Assembly: GCA_008477525.1 (NCBI GenBank)
Contig: SPDT01000011.1
Coordinates: 248,001 to 312,000, forward strand
Length of the DNA: 64,000 nt
Direction of reading: 5' to 3'
Source of the DNA: Hypomyces perniciosus
Lineage: Eukaryota > Ascomycota > Sordariomycetes > Hypocreales > Hypocreaceae
Shown in pieces: positions 1-11,103 of the stretch; within the stretch, counting starts at the first letter, position 1, and the number at the start of each line of letters is the position of its first letter. The translations under genes and the position numbers were made by a program. The notes under the pieces were generated by a model. It searched no databases. It was not told where the DNA came from and worked only from the letters and a program-made list of their open reading frames with translations.

Positions 1-259
1 ATACCTTGCTGTCCTCCTTGACCTCGTTCTGGACCTCAGTGCGGCCCTCGACCATGTCCTTCACAACGGACCACTGGGCAGGAGAGAAGAAGACCTTAGA
101 GTCGTCCTTGACGGCCTGAACGGTGCGGCGGCCATCGATGATGTCGCGAACAACAGACCACTGCTGCTCAGAGAAGCCGTTCTCGTTAACGCTATCCTGG
201 GCGAAAGCGTCAATGACGTTCTTAGCGGCAGTCCACTGAGTGGGGGTGAAGGTGGCCAT
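1..259 (-). CDS. Small protein with repeated F[ST]xxQW motif, 3' end beyond window
   Basis: The reading frame is open from an ATG at 259 down to base 1, where AAG followed by GTAT looks like the start of an intron. The 86 visible residues hold three copies of a motif F-[ST]-x-x-Q-W at residues 4, 29 and 58, each followed by a hydrophobic helix-like stretch (for example FSEQQWSVVRDII). I do not recognise the family. The first-exon reading is convincing because the codons are regular and the 5' leader is CA-rich, as in highly expressed fungal genes. The same motif recurs in the C-terminal tail of the oxygenase at 3478-5338. Function unknown; a small helical repeat protein is the most that can be said. 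Confidence 0.75.
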   Translation of the reverse strand, partial: MATFTPTQWTAAKNVIDAFAQDSVNENGFSEQQWSVVRDIIDGRRTVQAVKDDSKVFFSPAQWSVVKDMVEGRTEVQNEVKEDSKV

Positions 260-382
260 GTTGATGGTTTTGGTAAGTTTTAGACGAAAAGTCTGAAAGA
301 AGAGTGTTGATTGTTGTTTGAAGAGGTGCTTGAAGCTGAGGATTGTTGTGAGTTGATGATCATTCTACGAGGGATAAAGCTC

Positions 383-392
383 GCTATTTATC
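383..392 (-). promoter_or_regulatory. Likely TATA element of the left-edge gene
   Basis: Read on the minus strand this is GATAAATAGC, about 125 nt upstream of the ATG at 259. A CA- and CT-rich leader typical of fungal 5'UTRs lies between. Position and composition are the only evidence. Confidence 0.4.
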
Positions 393-2660
393 TTTGTAAT
401 GCTCTCTGCACTTGTCATAGGGACGGTTAGGCTATGAAGTTGATTACCTTAGGCTTTACATGTAACAAAGAATTTCCACAAATGACAGTAATGACTCCCT
501 TGCGCCCTTCGTTTAGGATAACACAACTGCAATGCGGTGATAACCACGGACTATCGCCGATGTTGTTGTACCCCGTTATCTGCAAAGTTATCTTGATACC
601 CAAGGGATTATTGCCACGTAATCCAGGTTCTGCTTGACCGCCGGGGATCACGAAGCACAAGCATCATGATCCTTTGCTAGGTCGGGGATTCAGCCCTGTG
701 GTTTTGCTGATCCCCTCCTTTTGGTGTGTCATGATTTAGCACCATGGTCCGTGGGGGCTCGGTCTCGGTCTCTCGGACCTTACGACCCTCCGTGGACCAA
801 GGGCCTTGAGTCTGTAACATAGAGAATTCATGATGTTTGCTAGTACTACGGAGTAGTATTTTTGGACTCGGACGAAATTCGTACGAAGGGTGATCTGCAC
901 TCCACCCCCACAGATCGTTTCTTACCTAGCGGGTGGACGTGAGGATCTGTGAGTTGATAATAAGGTGAGTTGGCAGCTGGCTTCCAGCTGGCTTAGAAGC
1001 CTTCCAATAGTCTTCAACCCGGATTTCCTTATGTGATCCCATATAAATGACGATGCCTATCCATAGATAGATTTCATCAACAGAAGTCGGCTTCCATTAA
1101 AGCTTTCGCTATCGCCTTATTGGAGGACCTTCTGGCCCTGGCACAGGACCTTCATTTATATAGCTGACCCATTTTCCCACCAAGGAAATAGGTAGGAAAT
1201 TGATAGCATAGGGATAGTGGCGTTGAGGGTAGTCGGTTGTTGTTGATGATAGGTTCGCGTTAGTCAATTTGGAGGGGTTGAAAATAAAGGCCTCATGAGG
1301 GCTCGGGCTTAAAGTCAAGTCGGCAGGTGTTATCAGCTGGCTGCTCACGCTGGCAGTGGTCTAGTCGAACCCATAATTCCTCATCAAATTCGTTGCGGGC
1401 CACAAGGTTTGGAAGGTCCATTTTGCTACTAGGTATCGTAGAAATTGTTTACTAGCTGATAATGGTATTAAAGTTCAGCTAGGACTCCGTACCTTAGGTC
1501 TGAATGATGTACCAACTGGCTGATATGTGATAAAGTGGGGCGCGTGACTGCCTTGCTCCTTTACCACATTCAAAGGGATACGATGTGCGGCATATCGTTT
1601 CGTATCTCCATGTTTTGTTGCTATTCGCTGAAGCCTAAATTAGTCACGTTGGTAAGTCATACTAATACAGACGTAGGTCCACCCGACGTACGGAGTAGGG
1701 CATCGGGGATAGAAACACAGCCCAACAGGGGCCTTGCGCGCCAGTCCGAGTCTTGATGCTCCCGCGACACACCACCCGCCCCCATCACGAGGGGTCGGGG
1801 GCCACCGGAAAAGTAGGCACATATGCATGTCAGACTCGGCTGATTAATGGATCTGCTACTGTTGCATTCTGCTTACTTTTCAAGTCATGCGATAAGGATG
1901 ATCACAAATAATAAGACCCACCGGGTGATGTCCACACAGAGTTACACGCGGGTAGCGGGAGCCGAGTAGATCCTAGTGATATATGAGATGTTTTTGATTT
2001 GTGGAATGAGAAGATTTTCTTCTTCTTATGGACTGTCAAAGATACAGGAGTTGATTGCAACCTTTTGTTGGTCCCACATTCATGGTTGAGCCAGTTTACA
2101 ACTGCCGATGCTGGGGTTTCTGTCGGATAACGCGTCACGCGTTGTTAGATGAAGCTGCCAGAAGGGAGGAAGAATCAGGGAAGGCCTGAGACATCAGAAA
2201 TTGGCTGACCCCCTAGGAAATTGAAGGAATCGGAAGGAACATACGTTGGTCAATTAGGGCTATAAGAACGCGTCAGGAACTAGGGAATGAGGGGGATAAG
2301 ACAGATCAACGGAGATAAATTGAAGGTGCCTATGTTCCCTATGACTTATGCGTTGAACGGCTAACTACAAAGACCACGTTACGCGACAGTTTCATGCCCG
2401 ATTGGTGGTTCCGGCGTCCACGTCACGCATTCCCATTGGTTCTTGATAAAAGGATTCTGTTGAAATCAAGTAACTGAGTTCTCGTGACCAGTCACAAAAA
2501 ATGCAACGCTCTCTCAGGCAAAGTTGATCTCAACAATCGGAATAACGGAAGTCGGTCCCCAAGACTAGAACCCATACTGGGTGTTCTTGACCTCCTCCTA
2601 CAGGTGTTGACACATGATTCGATAATATGCCAGATTTTCTAGTTCATACTGACCCATACT
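393..2660. other. Intergenic, no supported gene
   Basis: Only short overlapping frames without domain-like composition. Two perfect TACGGAGTA sites lie at 847-855 and 1689-1697. Nothing else recognised. Confidence 0.6.
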
Positions 2661-2674
2661 ACCGCTTTACAAGC
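2661..2674. repeat. Target-site duplication, left copy
   Basis: The 14-mer ACCGCTTTACAAGC is repeated exactly at 3124-3137 and brackets the LINE fragment 2675-3123. Confidence 0.85.
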
Positions 2675-3123
2675 CGGGGCCCCAAGGTCCCCCCCAGAGC
2701 TGAAGCTCCCGCTCCCCGTCCTGCACAGGTTGCTGGCGGAGAGGTCGGGACACGGCGACTTTCAAGAATACCACGAGCGTTTCGGACACGACGCGAGACC
2801 CGCCTGCAGATGTGGCGAACCCAGGGAACAAGGTCACTTCGCGGAATGTAGGATGGTTAGACCCTTCCTACCAGACATTCCACCAGGGGAGACCCAGGAA
2901 GCAAAGACTTCCAGAAACTGGTGGAGGAGACGAATCCATTTGGCCCCCCCTTAACTGAATCAGATTGACACCTCACAATTGACCCTCTTTCATTTGTAAA
3001 TTGAAATTTAGCGAACGGTGGCCTTGAGCTGCTGGCTCTTAACGTCCTATTGCCCAGATGTGGATTTTTGTAACTAGCTTACTTAGTGGACGTAAATAAT
3101 AAAACAAATAAACAAACAAACAA
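2675..3123 (+). mobile_element. 5'-truncated Tad-like LINE (AAAC-tail family, copy 1)
   Basis: The fragment carries the C-terminal end of a LINE reverse-transcriptase polyprotein. It includes the LLAERSGHGDFQEYHERFGHD stretch and an intact zinc-knuckle-like C-x-C-x(7)-H-x(3)-C (CRCGEPREQGHFAEC), split over shifted frames. A 3'UTR shared with copies at 12.2-13.1 and 30.5-31.4 kb and an (AAAC)n tail follow. It is flanked by a perfect 14-bp duplication, so this is a genuine target-primed insertion truncated at its 5' end. It lies between the left-edge gene and the oxygenase gene. Confidence 0.9.
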
Positions 3124-3137
3124 ACCGCTTTACAAGC
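3124..3137. repeat. Target-site duplication, right copy
   Basis: Exact repeat of 2661-2674, immediately after the (AAAC)n tail of the LINE. Confidence 0.85.
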
Positions 3138-3477
3138 GGTGTGTGTTGAGCCAATTGCGATGGAGTTCCGTTTGCAATGACCTCGTATCCGTGATGTCAT
3201 CTCACCTAAAGGCTTACTCTTTTATGCGCGTCACATCAGTTGCGCGTAGTATTCACATCCTTCCCCCTAGTCCTTGCCATCCAATCTTATCAGACATCTA
3301 GGAATCTAGGATATAAATAGTGCTTAGCTCCCCGGTACACTAATCATATACCTTGACCAGACTCACTCCTCAACCCCAGACTTTCTCATTATTTATCACA
3401 CCCACACCTTCCTACTTTAAGAATTCCGTGCTTCACTGGGCATCACTGCATCAGTAGACAGGAAATTCCTTGTAACC

Positions 3478-5338
3478 ATGGCTGAAGCTCAAACCCTAAC
3501 CTCCGACCTTTTGACTCTTCCTCGACCACCATTGACCAAGTCTGACCGTAAGACATATTCTTCCTAAGAGCAGCCTTCAGCAATGGTTAACTTGAGAACA
3601 CAGTCAAGTATGCTGAGAGCTTTGTGGTTGATCTTGCATTGGACGATGGTGGCGAGGGCACACAAAAGCTAGTAGATATTATCAAGAAGTCAGCCACAGA
3701 CGGCATCTTCCACATCGTCAATCATGGGGTTCCAATGGATTTGGTATGTATCACTTGCTCTGACTTACCATCTTGGACACCTTTTTCGTTAATCTGTTGC
3801 TTAGCTCGAGCTCCAACGAGATGTTGCCTATACATACTATGAGACTTCATCTCTGGAGCAGAAGGACGCAGATACTACGAAGAACGAGAGCGGATTCTTT
3901 GAAGGATATAAGCTCCGCACCCCAGAAGAGTTTGTCAGCCTGACGTGGATTATTTATAGCATTCCAACTAACATAGATTACAGAAAGGAAGGCGGATTAA
4001 CACCAACTATCGAGGAGTACAACTATGACTACTACGCCACAGGAAAATTGCGACGACCTCCTATTATGGAGAAATATGAAGACAAGATTGGTCAAGTCTA
4101 CAAGGTTCGTGAGCTTGACATTAACTGGACTATTTGCGTCATATTGACGGGACGGGTATAGTACTACCATGAGGTTCTTATCCCGAAGGTCATGAGACTC
4201 TTGTCCTTGACCTGCGGCAGGGAGCCTGATTTCTTCTACCAGATGCATGACTCCTCTCAGCCAAACTCTGAGATTGGTCACTACCTTCGTTACCGTAAGC
4301 TTACTCAAACTTAGTCCTTGGAGATGCTGGTTCATAAGGCTGACTCGACCGTAGACACCAATTGGGAGCGAGACAATGACAAGAGGCGCGCCTCGTACGC
4401 TGGGCACACCGACATTGGCTCTGTGACGTTCCTCTATTGCAACCCGATTGCCTGTCTCCAGGTCTACGGTGTCAATGGATGGCGTTACATCCCGTACATC
4501 AAGAACAGTCTCATCGTCAACATTGGCGACTGCCTGGAATCATTGACGGGAGGGAAATTCCCTGCTGCTCTCCACCGATGTAAGTGCCCTTTTTACCACT
4601 GACCTTCTCAGACGCTGCCACGTTGGAACAAAGGCACTGACATCTGTCATTATAGTGGTCAAATTCCAGCCAGACCAGTACGAGTACAACCGAATTGCCT
4701 TGGTGTACTTTGTGCACCCGCATGACAGCATCATCCGGGAGCACCTGCGTCTCGAGCGAGAGCGCCGCAAGGCCCTCGAGGGAACGAGCATGATGAGCGG
4801 ACAGGAGGTCAACCGGCTCGTCATGGCGCTTTCAGCCGACAACCCTGATGAATACGCCCAGATTGTCGACAATAACACTTGGCTCCGTGCCAAATCCAGA
4901 GAGCTCGTGGCCGCGCCCGAGGAGCTGGTATTCGACTACGAGGCCAGGACCATCCGACGAAGAGCAGACGCTGGTGAGAACTTCGTTAAGATCGTCAGCG
5001 GAGCTGCTCCCCAGAACCAGGCTCAAGTCACTCTGGAGTCTACCTTGGCAGCGGCTAGCAACCAGGGCTTTACACAAGAGCAATGGCGCACCATCCAGGC
5101 TATTTCGAGAGTCATGGGCAAGGAGAAGGTCGCTTTTAGCGATGACGATTGGAAGACTGCTCTGGAGGTTATGAACGAAGGACTGAGTGGGGAGGGTGTC
5201 AAAGCGGCTCAAGGCGTAGAAGCACTGAGTCAGGCGCAATGCGGTGTGCTGGAGAAAGCTCTGAGCGACCTCTTGAGCAATCCTAGCTCTGGAGATGCTA
5301 AGCTAGAGACTGCGCAGCCTATTCCAAGCGCAGCATAA
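3478..5338 (+). CDS. 2-oxoglutarate/Fe(II)-dependent oxygenase with long C-terminal tail
   Basis: Seven exons fit: 3478-3547, 3604-3743, 3805-3944, 3984-4104, 4162-4294, 4355-4579 and 4656-5338, giving 503 aa. The 39-nt third intron (3945-3983) is also open in frame, so it may be retained and give 516 aa. The N-terminal DIOX_N-like part contains GIFHIVNHGVP. The jelly-roll core has the iron triad HTD (about H219, D221) and a distal His in ALHR (about 275). The 2OG-binding Arg is in YNRIALVYF (about 289). This is the isopenicillin-N-synthase-like superfamily; substrate unknown. Family members usually stop near 330-370 aa. Here about 190 extra residues follow, with F[ST]xxxW-type motifs near residues 415, 437 and 467 that resemble the repeats of the left-edge protein. 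Iron residues are intact, so an active enzyme is likely. Confidence 0.9.
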
Positions 5339-5920
5339 TTTAGGCTATCGTGATGATGATTATTATGTACTTGGGTATTGGTCAATGGAAAGGATTTTTA
5401 ATTTTCAGGGATCTTTGTCCAATGTGCACGCCGTTGCATCGGGCCCTTGGCGCTCGCAAGCCCCCATCAAAAGACATCCCGTCATCGCAGCCTTCCTCAC
5501 CTCACCAGCTGTCACCTGGTCGCCCGTCGCACGCAGCCGTGGCGGCCCGCCCTCCTGCGACTTCCTGCGACTCCTGCGACTTCATCGCCGCCAGCACAAC
5601 CCAGCCTACGTTTCTCAACGCCTGTCACGAGAAAACCATCGAAGAATATATCCACATCCACAAGAACATCGCTAGCGGGATTACACACTCTCTCCACCCC
5701 TGTCCTCTCAATACACTACTTAGAACGCCGTTTCCGCAATCGACCGAGTCCGTTCCACGACCAACATACTCGATGCACTGTGCAAAAGCCACCGATCGCT
5801 ACTATTGCACAGCTCCTACACGCCATTGCAGACCTTTTTGGGCCTTGTAACCCCAGAAAGGGGCTTGGCAGGTTTGGCACCTATTCATTCGACTAATCCA
5901 CTCGACGAAACCTCGTGTCG
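5339..5920. other. Intergenic, C-rich, no supported gene
   Basis: Overlapping frames of 60-166 codons are open in all three plus-strand frames because the stretch is stop-poor and C-rich. None has domain-like composition. It directly abuts a LINE 3' end and could be TE-derived. Confidence 0.5.
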
Positions 5921-5924
5921 CGAC

Positions 5925-6180
5925 AGCAGGCACCGCTTCAGCCGCCGTAGATAGGACACTGAACACTTGGAGAATCGCCTTCAAGCTCGCTTGCTAATAA
6001 TATTACTAAACCCACGAGAACTCGTAGAGAGAGGAGATAATAAGCGCAAAGGCAGAAATTGGATGCTGACGCTGTATGTGCTTTAAGGAGATCAAGACAA
6101 AGCTTGGGAAATGTATATGTAGCATACTTATAGTTGCCCTATTGGCTTAGCCACCGGGCGGAATAAATTGTGTATGTGTG
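5925..6180 (+). mobile_element. LINE 3'UTR relic (TTGTA-tail family)
   Basis: Diverged copy of the 3'UTR at 10840-11103: the same succession of a GCAGGCA..GCC..GCCG block, a GCTTGCTAATAA block and a GCCACCGGGCG block before AATAAATTG. The tail has decayed into a TG-rich run. Confidence 0.75.
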
Positions 6181-6234
6181 TGTGCGTGCGTAAAGCACTC
6201 CCACCGGGCGACTCAATGCAGACTAATCGCGGGG

Positions 6235-6860
6235 ACGAGTCGAATCAGCATAATACCTCTAACCCACTGTAGCCGACCTAACCTACACTAACCACCTCGT
6301 GCCATGGATAGCAGGCAATGTCGCCCGGTCACACGGGCATCACAGGGAACGAGACTGCCGACCAACAGGCCAAGCTTGGAGCGGCTCACCCATCGCTCGC
6401 AGCAGTCAAAAGGACTGCTAAAAAAGTCCCGAAGGCCTGGTTTCAAGACTAGTAGGACAAGGAAGCCTCAAACTGCTACCAGCTTCTAACAAGCACCTTA
6501 CCTTTCACCTCTATACCGTTCTTTCTTTCCAATCCGGCTGGCGGATACAGCCCTTTAGTTTAATTCACTAACTTTAGCCTTGGGAGCCACAGCCTACAGG
6601 GCCTCGTAGAACTTACAGAAGCAGTTATAATACTGTCCGAAACAGCGGACTTACACCCGCAGGGAGAGGACCCGCCGACGGGCCTCTCCCCCGTCAAAGA
6701 TAACGTGCTGAAGAGTCGAGATTTACTGGACTCTGGCCCTCGGAGAGGAATTACAAATCATTTGTATATAGTTATATCCTAGCTAGCCAGTAGCTCAGTA
6801 CGTCCTTTGCTCCAATAGGGGATTGGCCGCTTACGCGGTGGACGTTAAATTAATCAGAAT
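6235..6860 (+). mobile_element. Composite LINE relics
   Basis: 6235-6315 matches the start of the 3'UTR found at 10800-10870. From about 6325 a frame encodes the end of a LINE RNase H domain (GHTGITGNETADQQAKLGA), running into stops. From about 6645 to 6860 is a 3'UTR shared with 21600-21825. The piece is a mosaic of at least two insertions and not coding. Confidence 0.7.
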
Positions 6861-6889
6861 TAGAATCAAAATCGGACGCCCCGGAGAGC

Positions 6890-7360
6890 TACCGACCCTG
6901 GAACCTAGGAGCACCCGCCAACTCTCCAGAGCTCAAACCACCACGACCCATTCTCCACAGGCTGCTTGCAGAAAGGTCAGGCCATGGGGACTTCTAAAGC
7001 TACCATGACTGCTTCGGCCACAACACACAATCACACTGCAGGTGTGGCCAACCGAAGGAACCAGGTCACTTCGCTAACTGCCGCATAGTCAGAAGCTTCC
7101 TGCCCGAGACCCCCATGGGCGAAAACCCCGTCTCTTTCCTACTAGGACCCAAAGGAAGCAAAGCCTTTCAGAAACTGGTGGAGGATACGAGCCCTTACAA
7201 CCCCCCCCCCAAGATGTAGATTTAAACCGATTAAATACTTTCCTTTGTCTGGCGAAACGTAGCGAATAGAGGCCACCAAACCTCACTTCTACCGACCTAT
7301 TGCCCAGAAAAGGCCTATGTACTTAAATACTTAGTGGCCGTCAATAGTAAAAAAATAATA
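6890..7360 (+). mobile_element. Diverged LINE fragment (AAAC-family relative)
   Basis: It encodes, with an in-frame stop, LLAERSGHGDF and a zinc-knuckle-like CRCGQPKEPGHFANC, then SFLLGPKGSKAFQKLVED. This is homologous to the other AAAC-family LINE C-termini in the window. The 3'UTR runs to a TAGTGGCCGTCAATAGT end followed by an A-rich tail near 7360. Confidence 0.8.
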
Positions 7361-8108
7361 TCTGCGTGGTCCCATATTTCTGGCACTTGGAATTCTAGTG
7401 AGAGAGAAGTGTTGAGAAATTGAGGGCGCCTCTCTCCATTTTGTATAGCACAATTATAGTCCAGCGTTAATACCGCCCCTCTGCGAACTGACGCCATGAA
7501 TTACTGAGGCTCCCTTCGCTAGTTGTATATCGATAGTAGAAGCTTAGGGAAATGAATTCGCGTACCATGATAGATAGTCTAAGAAAGTTTAACTTTCATG
7601 AAGTCTGGCCAAACCAAATCGCGGGTAGTCCAGCCTTATCCTGCAAGCCCAATTAGCCAAGCTCCAAAATCATCATCATCTCGCCGCAGTGGCTGGAACT
7701 TATGATAAACTATAGTTACTAAAGGGAAAATCTAATAGACCTTAATACTTTTAACTAATCATCTTGGTGTGCCCTCATGCTCTCTAGATGCAGGAAGGAT
7801 AGTGACACAACTCGCCCACGCATATGCGTGCGATGCCCGGGGCACTATATGTAAATGCCGTGTATGGCCTCGGCATCCGCCAAAAAATTCGTAGTGATCT
7901 TTGTTTTTCCCAAATTGTCTGTTCTGTTGTGTGGTCCCAAGAAACGGGTACGTATTCAACTCCCCTGTAAAAATTCTCCCACGCTAGCAGCTGTTATGGC
8001 TTGTTAACGTGCGGGGTAATTTTTGCAGGCCTACTGGCCTGTCTCTCCGCTTGGGCTTACCGGGCCCTAACAGCGCATAAAGAGGAAGGAATTCGGAGAG
8101 CTTCACCT
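7361..8108. other. Intergenic, no supported gene
   Basis: No convincing frame or repeat seen. Confidence 0.5.
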
Positions 8109-8325
8109 TCCTCGCGAGAGGCCCCGAAAACGCGTCGCCTCGCGAGAGGTCCCGACACTCTGCCTCACAGAGGCACTACTGTTGTCTCGCAAGAGGCACA
8201 GCCGACACATCGTCTCGCAAGAGACACATCGCCTCGTCAGAGGCACCGCCAATACATCGCCTCGCAAAAGGCACTACTATCGCCTCGTAGGAGGCATAGC
8301 CAACACATCGTCTCGCAAGCCGCGG
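8109..8325. repeat. Array of degenerate palindromic units (GCCTCGCAAGAGGC)
   Basis: About nine units, 19-28 bp apart, share the core GCCTCGCAAGAGGC. This is an inverted repeat (GCCTC-GCAA-GAGGC) able to form a small hairpin. Variation among units is mostly C/T and G/A. The 139-codon plus-strand frame across it is a by-product of the repeat. Confidence 0.8.
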
Positions 8326-8447
8326 CCTGCCTTGAACCACTTGCTAGACCTCGTAGAGGGCTCAGCAGCCAACATTCAGGTTTTCCCCCTGCAAGGAGGG
8401 TTTTTCATCCTGGTGCCTGAATCCTGAGGCCCTAGGCCTCGAACCAT

Positions 8448-8675
8448 TTCCTTTGTCCAGCGAAACGTAGCGAACAGCTATAGGGTCAACACCTCCGGCT
8501 ATTCTCTGGCAGCTTGCTGGCCAGTTAGGCCGGTCTTGAACTGACAGGACCACGTGGAGGTGACCCAATATTGTATCCATGGATGCGATAAAGACCTTGG
8601 CTGGCTCCTACCGTCCAGATGCCTAGATAGGCCTGTATATTTAGCACCAATAGGACGTTAATAATAACAACTGCG
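8448..8675 (+). mobile_element. LINE 3'UTR relic (AAAC-family relative)
   Basis: Begins CCTTTGTCCAGCGAAACGTAG, close to 7240 onward. It ends with TTAGCACCAATAGGACGTTAATAATAAC, the equivalent of the LINE end near 7340. No coding part remains. Confidence 0.65.
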
Positions 8676-8688
8676 TATTCTTATATAC

Positions 8689-9025
8689 GTGATTACCGGC
8701 ACACTATGGTCTTTCCCCTAGGCGGTTACCAGCACTCCTTACTGAATGGTGAAATTGCTGGCAACTGCGTATCCTTGTACGCATTGTTACTGGTCTGTGG
8801 TCTTCTCCTAAGCGGTTACTGGTAATAAGGTTTAGGCAGTTACCAGTAGCTTATGAATACTAGCAACTCTAGCTGTATAGGTACTAGTAGCCCCGTGCTA
8901 CTAGTAACTTCTCTTGGGCAGTTTCCAGCACCCCCTAGTTACTAGTAACTTGTGTGAGAGGTTACTGGTATTCACTAGCTGGGGTTTACTGGTAATCGCC
9001 TAAACTAACTCTTACAGCTACTAGC
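8689..9025. repeat. Array of short palindromes of the GTTACTAGTAAC type
   Basis: About 13 occurrences of TTACTGGTA, TTACCAGTA, TACTAGTA and close variants lie at irregular 15-40-bp spacing on both strands. Each is a near-palindrome. They directly follow the LINE tail at 8448-8675. Confidence 0.75.
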
Positions 9026-9319
9026 ACCTCAGTTAGCCCCTCTGTGTCGGATAATGTTGGCCTAGTTGGAATAAGAAAAAATGGGTATGCAAGGGACCTG
9101 TGATCTTACGTGAGGTGAAACAGAACGGTTTTCGGCTGTTTCTTGCCGTTCCCTTTTATATGATAATGGCGAAACCGGTCTAACGTAATATTAGGCAAAC
9201 ATTAAGAAGGCACGGTTAGACTGTGTTCATAGAAGTATCGGCTACGGAAATCAGAGGCATGGTCTGTGCCCAGAAACTTTCTATACATACAAAATACGGA
9301 CACTCATTTCAGCCTCTAC

Positions 9320-9332
9320 TGTACACGGCACT
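9320..9332. repeat. Target-site duplication, copy 1 of 3
   Basis: TGTACACGGCACT, repeated exactly at 9542-9554 and 11104-11116. Confidence 0.85.
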
Positions 9333-9541
9333 GTAGAATCGCCTCCAAGCTGGCTTGCTAATAAAAGATTACCAAACCACGGGAACACGTAGAAAGACAC
9401 AAGACTTGCAAGACATGATAGACAGAAGAAGGATATCGCATGGGCTTTTGGGAGATAGGACAAACTTGAGAAAGACACATGTACACTAGCTAAAGTTGCC
9501 CTTTCGGCTTAGCCGCCGGGCGTCAATAAATTGTATTGTAT
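9333..9541 (+). mobile_element. 5'-truncated LINE, 3'UTR only (TTGTA-tail family)
   Basis: 209 bp nearly identical to 10894-11103, ending with an ATTGTATTGTA-type tail. It is bounded by exact copies of the 13-mer TGTACACGGCACT. Confidence 0.9.
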
Positions 9542-9554
9542 TGTACACGGCACT
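9542..9554. repeat. Target-site duplication, copy 2 of 3
   Basis: The middle copy of TGTACACGGCACT separates the two LINE insertions. Confidence 0.85.
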
Positions 9555-10787
9555 CTCAAGGTGGCGACGAGCGTGGCGGAAGCGGAGGCTCATATCGCCC
9601 CCGTACAAGAACGGTTATGGAGGAAGGCAATTAAAATGTGGACGGATATCCACACACTGCCCGAGACCAACCCTCTCCGTCGAATAACCTCTCGCATCCG
9701 AGCATTCAGGAGATCCCACCGGTCGCCGCTCTATCAGGTGACAATAGCTCTCAAGGACATAGAGATGGAAAAGCTAGAAACCATCAACCCGTTCACATTA
9801 GCACCATGGGAAGAGCGTATGCATGCCATCGCCGACGAAACAGCAGCAGCCAAAGCAGAGACAGGTTGGGCCATTCGCGTGGCAGTCAGCAGCTCAGCGC
9901 GGAACGAACTGGTGGGAGTGGGAGGAGCCATCCAGATCCCAGCATCCATACGCGGCGGCCCGAAGACCGAGACCTTCTCCTTCACACTGGGCAAGAGAAC
10001 GGAACAGAACCCTTACAGCGGAGAACTAGCAGCGATAGCATACGCTCTAAGACGACACCTACCAAGGGTTAGACACTGGAACATTGCGCTGCTGACAAGT
10101 AACAAAGCAGCCGTACTCACGCTCAAACAGCCGCACCAACAGTCGGGACAAGAATACATCCGATGCATCTACGACTCGATTGAAGGGCTGCGTGAAAACG
10201 GGAACACGGTAACAGCCCTATGGATTCCTACGAGCGAAGAAAACGAACTGCTTAAGCGAGCTAAAGAACAAGCACGGCAGGCCGCCCGACAGGGTGCTGC
10301 CCAGCAACTTCAGTTCCCCAGGATGCAATCGACGACGCTCAACTTGGCACAGTCACAGCAGCGAAAGGATAGGTGCTTACCGGAAGACATCGGAAAGCAT
10401 TCTAAGAGAATAGATAAAGCACTTCCAGGAAAGCACACACGACTACTCTACGACAGTCTGTCGCGGAACGAATCTAGTGTGTTTTCTCAACTCAGGACAG
10501 GCATGGCAAGGCTGAACTCCTACCTCTTTCGAATCAATGCCGCACCGTCGGATCAGTGCGAATGCGGATATGAAAGGGAGACGGTTGACCACTTTTTGTT
10601 CCGATGCAGAAAGTGGACAACATACCGAACAGAGATGCTTCAATGTACGGAAACACAAAGAGGCAACATCTCCTTCTACTTGGGAGGAAAGTCGCCATCC
10701 GATAACGACAAATGGACTCCAAACCTAGAAGCAGTGCGAGCAACAATCCGGTTCGCAATGGCCACGGGCCGACTAGACGCAAATTAA
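9555..10787 (+). pseudogene. LINE polyprotein C-terminus (RNase H plus zinc knuckle), 5'-truncated
   Basis: One open frame enters from the truncation point and stops at 10785-10787. It contains a degenerate RNase-H-like region (NPYSGELAAIAYAL, LLTSNKAAVLTL, WIPTSEENELLKRAKEQA) of the type common in fungal reverse transcriptases. Near the end is a C-x-C-x(8)-H-x(4)-C knuckle (CECGYERETVDHFLFRC). The reverse transcriptase proper and ORF1 are absent, so it cannot move by itself. Confidence 0.9.
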
Positions 10788-11103
10788 CGGCGGGAGATGA
10801 ACCCGCACCTCTAACCCACTAACCCACACTCATCACCTCGTGGCACGGACAGCAGGCAACGCTTTAGCCGCCGAAGATGGGACGCTGAACACTTGTAGAA
10901 TCGCCTCCAAGCTGGCTTGCTAATAAAAGACTACTAAACCACGAGAACACGTAGAAAGACACAAGACTTGCAAGACATGATAGACAGAAGAAGGATACCG
11001 CATGGGCTTTTGGGAGATATGACAAACGTGAGAAAGACACATGTACACTAGCTAAAGTTGCCCTTTCGGCTTGGCCGCCGGGCGTCAATAAATTGTATTG
11101 TAT
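9555..11103 (+). mobile_element. 5'-truncated Tad-like LINE (TTGTA-tail family)
   Basis: An insertion of 1,549 bp holding the last 410 codons of the polyprotein, a 3'UTR and a (ATTGT)n tail. It is bounded by 13-bp duplications at 9542-9554 and 11104-11116. It has few lesions and is probably young compared with the relics around it. Confidence 0.92.

Noticed and set aside
5350..5896. Three overlapping plus-strand frames of 96-166 codons
   Set aside because: The stretch is simply stop-poor and C-rich; no frame is preferred and no motif is seen.
8109..8325. CRISPR-like array
   Set aside because: Spacing is irregular, units are degenerate palindromes, and the DNA is nuclear fungal.
8001..8420. 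139-codon plus-strand frame with Arg/His-rich repeats
   Set aside because: The repeats come from the palindromic array at 8109-8325, which is open in two frames.
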